Below, in pieces: positions 57,406 to 64,000 of a stretch of 64,000 nt of DNA. Source of the stretch: Ricinus communis (Eukaryota > Streptophyta > Magnoliopsida > Malpighiales > Euphorbiaceae); the NCBI RefSeq assembly GCF_019578655.1, contig NC_063256.1:21552005-21616004 (forward strand), written 5' to 3'. The translations under genes were made by a program, and so were the position numbers. The stretch's first letter is position 1. Each line of letters begins with the position of its first letter. The notes beneath the pieces were generated by a model that saw only the letters and a list, made by a program, of their open reading frames with translations, did not search any database and had not been told where the DNA came from.

Positions 57406-59268
57406 TTTTTATCTTTAATTTCTAATATTTTAACCTTTTGTTTTGAAACATTTTATTAGTTTTAGTTTTCATATTTTATTTAATTTTCGTTTCAATTTTG
57501 ATTTTATTTCTTTATTTTATTATTTTCATATTCTACCGAGGAGGCACTGAATTTCCACAACATCAGCCTCGATGGATGATCAGGGCAGTCCCCTAGATCT
57601 TTTTATTTTTCTGCATTTATTTACTTTATTTTTCATACATGTCATGCACTTGGATTGTATTGCCTTTGTTCTCTTAATTGAGCATCCCATGCGGGGTATC
57701 ACAACATTTTACACTGAGGACAATGTGTTTTTCAAGTGTGGGGTGGTTGTGGGTAAACCTTATAATCCTACTCATATGATTCTTAGATATATCTGAAACT
57801 GCTATCACTAGGTGTTGTGTATTGTTAGGATGTTAGAACACTATGTTTTTATGCACTTGAGTATGCTATTTTTGAGCTGATTGATGACTTGATTTATAGA
57901 ATTGTAGTTACTTTTCTTTGTTGTTCATTGTCCTAGGAAAACAATTGATGGTGTTTTACACATCAACCCTGCCGGGTTAAACTGGAGTTATTTAATTATT
58001 TTTTGAATTGTCGAATTTTAACTTAGAATGTTGATAATGTCATATGCATGTGTTTCTTAAGTAATGATTCAATTAATGATGTTGTGAACCAATTGCACCT
58101 AATACCACACCTCAAAGTGAGATTTTGAGCCTGTTGAGCATTCATTATACTTATGCTCTTTATATTTCTTATTTGAGTGTGCATTATACTTGATTTTGCT
58201 TCTAGAACTTGCTTTGTAATGCGTGTTGAAGTTACATGAATATTGTGAATACCATGAGATGATTTGGGCGATTTAGGATTCACCACATTTGACCAAAAGC
58301 CTATCACCTTATGTTTCCATTAGTTAGCCAGTTTTGAGCCTTAACCTTTTCTTCATAATCTATACCTATACACTTCAATTATACCATTCTTTACATTTAT
58401 CTTTCCTTTACCCTTATGATGGGATTTCTTTCTGTGATTTGTTCAACTTTATGTGGGATTAAAATGCCAGTTGGTATGTTGGTAAATTCACTAGATCTTT
58501 TTGATATTTTAAATGCTCCCTTTGATCCAATTTGTATTTGTTATTCTTTATGTTTATTCGAGTTGTATGCAGCGGTTGCTAATAAGCTGCTATTTCATTA
58601 TTAAAAAAAAAAGAAAGAAAAGAAAAAGAAAAAAGAAAAAAAAGAAGAAGAAGAAAAAAAAATATAATAAATAAAATTCTTTAATTATTTATCTCTTTAT
58701 TGGATTTAGAGCATTTGCGAGCGTTATTCTATGAAGTATGGATTTTAGTGAATGATTCTTTTTGTGATCTTAGGCATTTAATCCTTTGAGCATATACTAC
58801 TGTTTATCGCACGAATTCTAGCATTTTCACACTTCTGTCCAAATCTCTGTACCTTTACCTTAGCCCCATTATAACCTTGGTAAAGACCCTTTGATTTTGG
58901 AATCTACTTGTTCACAGTAGCTAAGATATGATTTATGAGCAAGCTTATGGTGAGAGGTTCTTGTGCATTTATTTTGAGGGATTTGTTATTCACCTAATAT
59001 ACACTTTGAGCGACTTGAGTGATCCTAGTGAGGCACTGGTTCGTGATGTTTGTATTGAGTTGTCATTTAAGTTATTCATGCATTAATATTATTTCCATTC
59101 TCTGTTAATGATTTGCAATTTGATTTATAATTGAGTATCCTTTGAGATGTGTCGGATACTATCTGTTGTGGACTAGGGGCATATACTGTAAGGAATTGCT
59201 AACTGCAGTTTTATGAGGTGAGTTGTTAATTGCTTGAGGACAAGCAATACCTTAAGTGTGGGGTAATT
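57406..59268 (+). other. Element C 3' untranslated region with polypurine tract
   Basis: No ORF of note. GAGGACAATGTG...CAAGTGTGGGGTG near 57716-57745 and TTGAGGACAAGC...TTAAGTGTGGGGTAATT at 59234-59268 are the paired phrases typical of Athila/Tat elements. The second is the polypurine tract abutting the 3' LTR. An A/AG-rich run lies at 58603-58670. Confidence 0.75.
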
Positions 59269-60381
59269 TGATGTGCATAGTTTTACACATATTTGCTTGC
59301 ATATTATTGCGTATGTTCTTAGCAATTATTATGCTTTTATTCCCAGATCACCCGTGTTTTGTCTTCTTTTGCATTTCAGGAGCATTTATAGGACCATCAT
59401 CGGTGTTTAAGCAATTATAGATCAATACGTGTGGAAATGGATGAGAATTCATCAAGATCGGACAAGAGCTCGCGTTACACACATTGAGCACGGCCTGAGT
59501 CAAGGCCGTGCTGACCATCAAGGCCTGGACTCTGGCCGTGACCAACCAATGAAACTTGGTCTTCAAAATAATGGTTTGGGCATGGTTTTCGAGGCCACCA
59601 CGGGCCGTGGTGGCCAGCACCGGCGGGGGCACGGCCATGGTGAAAACCTACTTGGTGAGATCCACAGTTTTAGTGATTAAATCCATTAGGATTTCTTTAC
59701 TATGTTGGCTTAATATTATATTGTTGGATTGTTTGAGTTGGTTTTGTATTCTTCTTGCTTTCAGTATTAATAAGATAGCATTATTCATGAGACGTTGTGA
59801 ATTGTGGTGTTTAGATTGCTTTGTGTGATTGAGAAGTCCATTTGGCAATTGGAATTTTGAATAGCAAGAACTGGTTAATAATCACTTAGAGATAAGGATA
59901 ATTAACTAACCAGATTAAGAATTAACAAAGCTTAATAGAGGCGGATTAAACCTTAATGCTAATTTAAGAATCAATCGTTAGGAAGAGATTCCAACTTTAG
60001 GTTATTAGGTTTAGGAATTCAGTTATCTTCAGAGAAACCGAATTCAGTTAAGAATTCGTCCACGGGTAGCATAATTGGATTCATCAATCCTTTATCTTTT
60101 GTTTGATTACCAACTAGTTTAGGTTCCCTTTGGGTTTGCTTTCTAGTCTTGGTTATTTCATTTATCCATTCATTCCTGCATCTCCCTTAGAACTTAGCTT
60201 GTAGTTATTAGTTAGTTTAGAAATTATTCATCATTCATCTTAGGTTAATATAACAAAGAACAATAAGTAACTCTGGGCTTTCACTTTCCCGAGGAATACG
60301 ACCTTGATACTCACCATTAGTGCTAGACTGCATCGATAGGTACACTACCTTAGATTATAGCTAACACAATTTAGCCTATCA
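59269..60381 (+). repeat. 3' LTR of element C (1113 bp, internally deleted)
   Basis: Begins TGATGTGC and ends GCCTATCA. It lacks about 385 bp found in the 5' LTR (roughly 54927-55310): after CCACAGTTT (59662-59670) it jumps to TGATTAAATCC. The missing part includes the TATA box and the last GC-rich motifs. Confidence 0.92.
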
Positions 60382-60634
60382 CCCTTCAAGAAGTCATTCT
60401 CCAACCCTAATACCAACTCAAACTTCAAAAAAAGCAAGCAAGAAGAAGAATGATCTCACTTACTACGGATGTGGGGAGCAAGGGTACATCAAAGCCGATT
60501 GCTTCAAGAGGAAAAATAAGAAGAAGTTTGAGAAGAAAAAGGAGAAGAGGAAAGCTTTTAAAGCCACATGAGATGACTCTTGATCAAGTGAAAATGAAGA
60601 TGAAGAAGTGGCCAATCTATGCTTTTGAACGAGT
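60382..60634 (+). pseudogene. SIRE-type copia gag, second part (zinc knuckle)
   Basis: Continues the gag interrupted at 54522: SRSHSPTLIPTQTSKKASKK, then a knuckle with two ligands replaced by Tyr (YYGCGEQGYIKADC near 60455-60500), a Lys-rich stretch, and SSENEDEEVANLCF near 60580-60625. Text of this type then normally leads on to pol. It stops at the next insertion. Confidence 0.85.
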
Positions 60635-62089
60635 TGTCGAAGCCCTTCAAAATAAATTACTGATTTTCCTAAACTAACTTGTAAAAATAGTGAAACCAGG
60701 TCGAATCCCAAGGGAACCAATGTGGATAGCTTCTCAAAGTAAAATAAAAATGGGGGAATTTTGAATGTTTGAATCAAAATTATAAATAAGCAGAAAAAAA
60801 TGAAGGCTGAATGTTAAAGTAAATAAAAATTCAATCTTAACAAATTTCGAATTCAAGAGTGCTAATTCCATCCAATTGTAATCATGATCATAGGCTGTAA
60901 TATCAATTCTTCTATTCAAGTACTTAGTCTACTTATTCGAAAAAGCCGCAACAAGTGTAATTCTCCTAATATAATTGACTCAAACCCAACATCCAAATCA
61001 AAAGTCACCATTAGTCAACTGGGCACGATAGCGTTCCATATCAACTTAATGATAGCATTAAGAATAATGAGAATGACTAAACCAATATTAATTAATTGAG
61101 ATAACTGCAATTGAATTAACCTTGTTCCTTTATTTCCCTAGAGCCTATCATGCAAGCTATGTAATTCGAATAAGCCGCAATCACACACACATGAGCCAGC
61201 TCCTTACTACTTGTGTCAATCATTCATGAAAATTACGGATCACAAACTCAAAGTTTAGCAATAGAAAAATCAATATCAAAGTTGAGTCATCAGCTCAATC
61301 AATATGAATAATTCATAAATAATAAGAACAAGAAATAAAGAATACTTGAATTAAAGAAGAATTCTGTTAAGCATAAAGCCTCGTAAAATCATAATTGGAA
61401 TTTATTCACTCTTGAATTAGAAACTAAAAACTTAGCCACTCATAGTGGAGTAAGAATTCACAAGAATTGTAGAGAATAGAAGAAGAATAAGAATATGAAT
61501 CATTAAAAGTACTTCCAGCCGTCCTTATATAGGAAGTAAAACCCTAAACCCTAATAAGAGAATCCTTATAAAAAAGAAATAAGTTTCCTATATAATCTTA
61601 TCCTTATAAGGAAGGATAAGATAAAGAGTAATCTAAATAAATTAAAATCCTAAATATATAGGAGAAAGTTCTCTTAATCCAACACTTCCAAAAATAAAGG
61701 AAATTAACTAAAGATGGGTCCACCACAAATTAATCTCTGAAAAATTTGAAGCTCTCTTTCACATCTTTCAGCAGCTCATGGGTTGCAAGGCGTGGTCACG
61801 CCTTGTCGACAGTGGTCTTCTGTACAGATTTCTGCGGAGCTCATGGGTTGTAAGGCGTGGTCACGCCTTATCGACAATGATCTTCTATGCAGATTTCTGC
61901 ATTTCCTCCAAAAGGCTTGGTTTTTGACAAGTGATGACTTAAAACATGTCTTTAGGCTGAATTTTGCTCCATCATTGATATTTCATAACCTAAGTCAGAA
62001 TAAACAGAATTTCCATATAATTAAGTACATTATTCAACCAAATTGTAAGGGAATTAAACACAATAAGTATAACTATTTATGACCTATCA
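60635..62089 (-). repeat. 3' LTR of a minus-strand Athila/Tat-type element
   Basis: On the minus strand it begins TGATAGG at 62089, directly after a polypurine tract (62090-62101), and ends about ...GGGCTTCGACA at 60635. The minus-strand TATA box CTATATAAGG is at 61524-61533. The left boundary is less certain (60625-60635). A 65-bp duplication with a hairpin lies at 61773-61902. The rest of the element extends beyond the window. Confidence 0.8.
61773..61902. repeat. 65-bp tandem duplication carrying a perfect hairpin
   Basis: AGCTCATGGGTTG starts at 61773 and 61838; the two 65-bp units differ at a few bases. Each carries AAGGCGTGGTCACGCCTT, an 8-bp perfect inverted repeat with a 2-base loop. 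It lies upstream of the TATA box on the element's strand. Confidence 0.85.
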
Positions 62090-62101
62090 AATTCCCCCAC
62101 A
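62090..62101 (-). other. Polypurine tract of the minus-strand element
   Basis: On the minus strand TGTGGGGGAATT abuts the LTR start TGATAGG. CTTGAGGACAAGC lies just upstream of it, the same paired phrase as in element C. Confidence 0.85.
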
Positions 62102-63523
62102 ACTAATTTATGCTTGTCCTCAAGCATACCTCAATTCAACATACCAATTCTCCTTTTAACCTTCCTTTCATCTCTTTTAATCTCCTCAAATACCAAATAA
62201 GTTAAACATACATTAATGAGTTGAATAATAATGACAATCAAGAGATTAGCACTCATAGGATAAATTTTGTAAAAAGAACAGGTATCTCAATAATTCGTCA
62301 ATATCAAAGCAACAAGACTTAACACCCTAACATGATTTTGCTCTCATGATCAAAACATAACATGTTATTACCATAAGCTTGCTAATGAATCAAGTCTCCA
62401 CCACTACACATGAATTAGACACAAAAATCAAAGGGACTTCGAGGGTTGTAATGGGGCTTAGGAAAGGGTGTAATAAAAGGAAGAACTGAAATGTTTCATT
62501 ATCAAGACAAAAATGTTAGATTCTTGCATGATAACTTATGCCACATCCATGAAACATACTACAAAAAATTTTGAAAGTTGATATTTATTCCCATATTTTA
62601 TATGAGACCTTGTGAGGAGTAATAATTTAATTCAATATATTTGATTAATACTTCTTCAATTCTCCTCTTCATGAAAGGAATAGATATCAACTTTCTTTTC
62701 CTCTTTTTCTTCCTTTTCTTTCCTCTTCTTTTTTTTTCTTTTTCTTTTTCTTTTTTTTTGTTTTGTTTGTACCATGCAACACTTCCCTTCTTGTCTTGAC
62801 AAGGGTAGAAAAATAGAGGTTGCAAACAAAAGGTTTTGGGTTAAACAACATGTGTTAAAAAAAAGGTAAATGGAAAATAGGCTCAAAGTGGCTAACTAAA
62901 AGGGAAATTAACAGGGTAGGTATTTTAAGAGTCTAATAATGGGTTAATCCTAATTGCCCTTTTCATATTAAAGCATCAATCCAAGGATGTGGTCTCAACA
63001 TGCATTTAGAAGCAAGTTCTAGAATAATCATACTAGTTTGATAACACTCATAAAAAATAATCAGAGCAAAATATAATGAACTGCTCTAAGGCTCAAAAGC
63101 TCACTTGAATGTTTAAATTTGTATAAAGTCTTGTGCATTTTTCAATCAATAAATTAATGAGATACCTTCAGATAATTTTAAAGAAACATTAATCATGCTT
63201 ATCCCCTTTCATGCATTGAAATTCAAACCAAAAATGTATTTCTAACTTACATGGTATTCCAGGTTATCAAAATAAAACTCAAGGCTGCAAAAGAAAAGGT
63301 AGCACATATGAATTAAAGCATACCTAATTGTAAGCATAAAAAGATATTTTCAAAAAGAAATCATGTAAGTATCCTTCCCCACACCTATACTATACATTGT
63401 CCTCGATGTATCAAAAAGAAAATGGCTCTTAAAATAAATGAAAAGAGATGTGATACTCCCATGTTTTGTGAGCCACTTGGATTGAGTAGTCTATGGTGAC
63501 GATGGGCAAGGGGGTTGAACTCC
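62102..63523 (-). other. 3' untranslated part of the minus-strand element
   Basis: No ORF apart from a Lys-rich artefact of a T-rich run (62690-62760 on the plus strand). ATTGTCCTCGATG near 63397-63410 (minus strand CGAGGACAAT) is the upstream GAGGACAATG phrase of the family. Confidence 0.6.
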
Positions 63524-63946
63524 CTAGTGTTTCATCAAGTCATCTAAATTTCTCTCCATCTTTGAAATTTTTCGTTCCATCTTTTCCAAACGAGCTTCAA
63601 AATATGGTTCAGTTGAATCCTCTGGATCACGAAGATTGCTAGTTAGGCAAGATCGTTTCCTAGATCTTGGAGGGTCGCCTTGGACGTGCGGAGAAGGCTT
63701 TTGGAAAGAGTACACTCCATTATTCTCCACAAGCACGTGCATCTTCTTCAAACAGGCGATGTCCAATGGTTCTATCTCACAAGCAATATGTAAGTTAGTA
63801 TTATCGAGATCAAGTAATCGAAGGCGAACAACCAAATGAGTAATTAAAAAGCCTAAACATAAATGCTTTTTACGAGTCAACACAAATTTGAATTGTGAAG
63901 CTAACCAAAAACCCAAGTTGATTGTGTTTTCATGCAATATGACCAA
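63524..63946 (-). CDS. Env-like / plant-transposon ORF, C-terminal part (140 aa visible)
   Basis: Starts in phase at MVILHENTINLGFWLASQ (the ATG may be internal) and continues LGFLITHLVVRLRLLDL, HIACEIEPLDIACLKKMHVL and RSRKRSCLTS to a coiled-coil-like end LEKMERKISKMERNLDDLMK. It lies between pol (off the window) and the 3' LTR of a minus-strand gypsy element. That is the place of the env-like or putative plant transposon ORF in Athila elements, whose C-terminal third has similar ILHE...NLG and LGFLIT phrases. No transmembrane segment or cleavage site supports a true envelope protein. Upstream coding sequence is probably interrupted or frameshifted beyond 63946. Confidence 0.6.
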   Translation of the reverse strand: MVILHENTINLGFWLASQFKFVLTRKKHLCLGFLITHLVVRLRLLDLDNTNLHIACEIEPLDIACLKKMHVLVENNGVYSFQKPSPHVQGDPPRSRKRSCLTSNLRDPEDSTEPYFEARLEKMERKISKMERNLDDLMKH

Positions 63947-64000
63947 ATAAAATAAAATTCAGCTTTTTATACATACATTTGCTGTGTCTTTTCTACTAGA

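Larger units (their letters stand above)
54523..60381 (+). mobile_element. Element C: pol-less Athila-type retrotransposon (5859 bp)
   Basis: 5' LTR 54523-56020, tRNA-Asp primer site, a gag-derived ORF, a pol-end motif, a 1.8-kb untranslated part and polypurine tract, and 3' LTR 59269-60381. It is inserted in the gag of a SIRE-type copia element. Reverse transcriptase, RNase H, integrase and a recognisable protease are absent, so any movement would need enzymes in trans. The flanking bases (TAGGT left, CCCTT right) are not a duplication, so one end was altered or the ends come from different copies. Confidence 0.9.

Noticed and set aside
62598..62886. Lys/Arg-rich minus-strand ORFs
   Set aside because: Translation of a T-rich low-complexity run in the untranslated part of a retroelement.

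Overview
This is nuclear DNA of a flowering plant, most likely a eudicot. The evidence is spliced genes with GT-AG introns, a class III peroxidase, a nascent-polypeptide-associated complex alpha (NACA) gene, AT-rich intergenic DNA, and plant-type LTR retrotransposons with tRNA-iMet and tRNA-Asp primer sites. I cannot name the species; a Malpighiales/Euphorbiaceae-like genome is only an impression. About 3/4 of the window is transposable-element sequence. I see no CRISPR array, tRNA or rRNA gene, or bacterial-type operon.

Layout. 1-1574: 3' end of a Ty3/gypsy chromovirus (integrase C terminus, chromodomain, 3' LTR with perfect 9-bp terminal inverted repeats). 2190-5100 (minus): decayed Athila-type gypsy element (protease, decayed gag, PBS, 5' LTR). 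5548-9929: complete but dead Ty1/copia element with most of its integrase deleted. 9930-13150: AT-rich intergenic DNA. 13203-20905: class III peroxidase gene cut in its last exon by a 5.1-kb copia element (15410-20541, minus) flanked by a perfect ACAAC duplication. 20906-28790 (minus): decayed Tat/Retand-type gypsy gag-pol, abutting a FAR1-like gene fragment (to 29802). 30241-31133: F-box/LRR (FBW2-like) pseudogene. 31699-33710 (minus): the only apparently intact host gene, a four-exon NACA gene.

35132-51588 is one L1-type LINE that carries a nest of later insertions. An Athila-type LTR (A) entered LINE ORF2 with a TGGTT duplication. Element B (LTR, PBS, gag, protease, env-like ORF, no reverse transcriptase) entered LTR A. 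A 2.3-kb solo LTR (D) entered B's env-like ORF with an ATCAA duplication. An inverted, truncated copy of the same LTR (D') lies downstream where B's 3' end and the middle of LTR A are missing.

52803-64000 is a second nest. A SIRE-type copia gag is split by a pol-less Athila-type element (C, 54523-60381) and, about 250 bp further on, by a minus-strand gypsy element that runs off the window.

Three things stand out. (1) Two LTRs of one copia element differ mainly inside a U3 hairpin, with matching changes in both arms. (2) Two Athila-type elements keep LTRs, PBS, gag parts and a conserved pol-end motif but lack RT, RNase H and integrase. (3) GC-rich CACGGCCGTG-like motif arrays recur upstream of TATA boxes in unrelated gypsy families and in an internal env-like promoter region. 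I found no convincing novel defence or metabolic system; the interest lies in the nested retroelements and the disrupted peroxidase.
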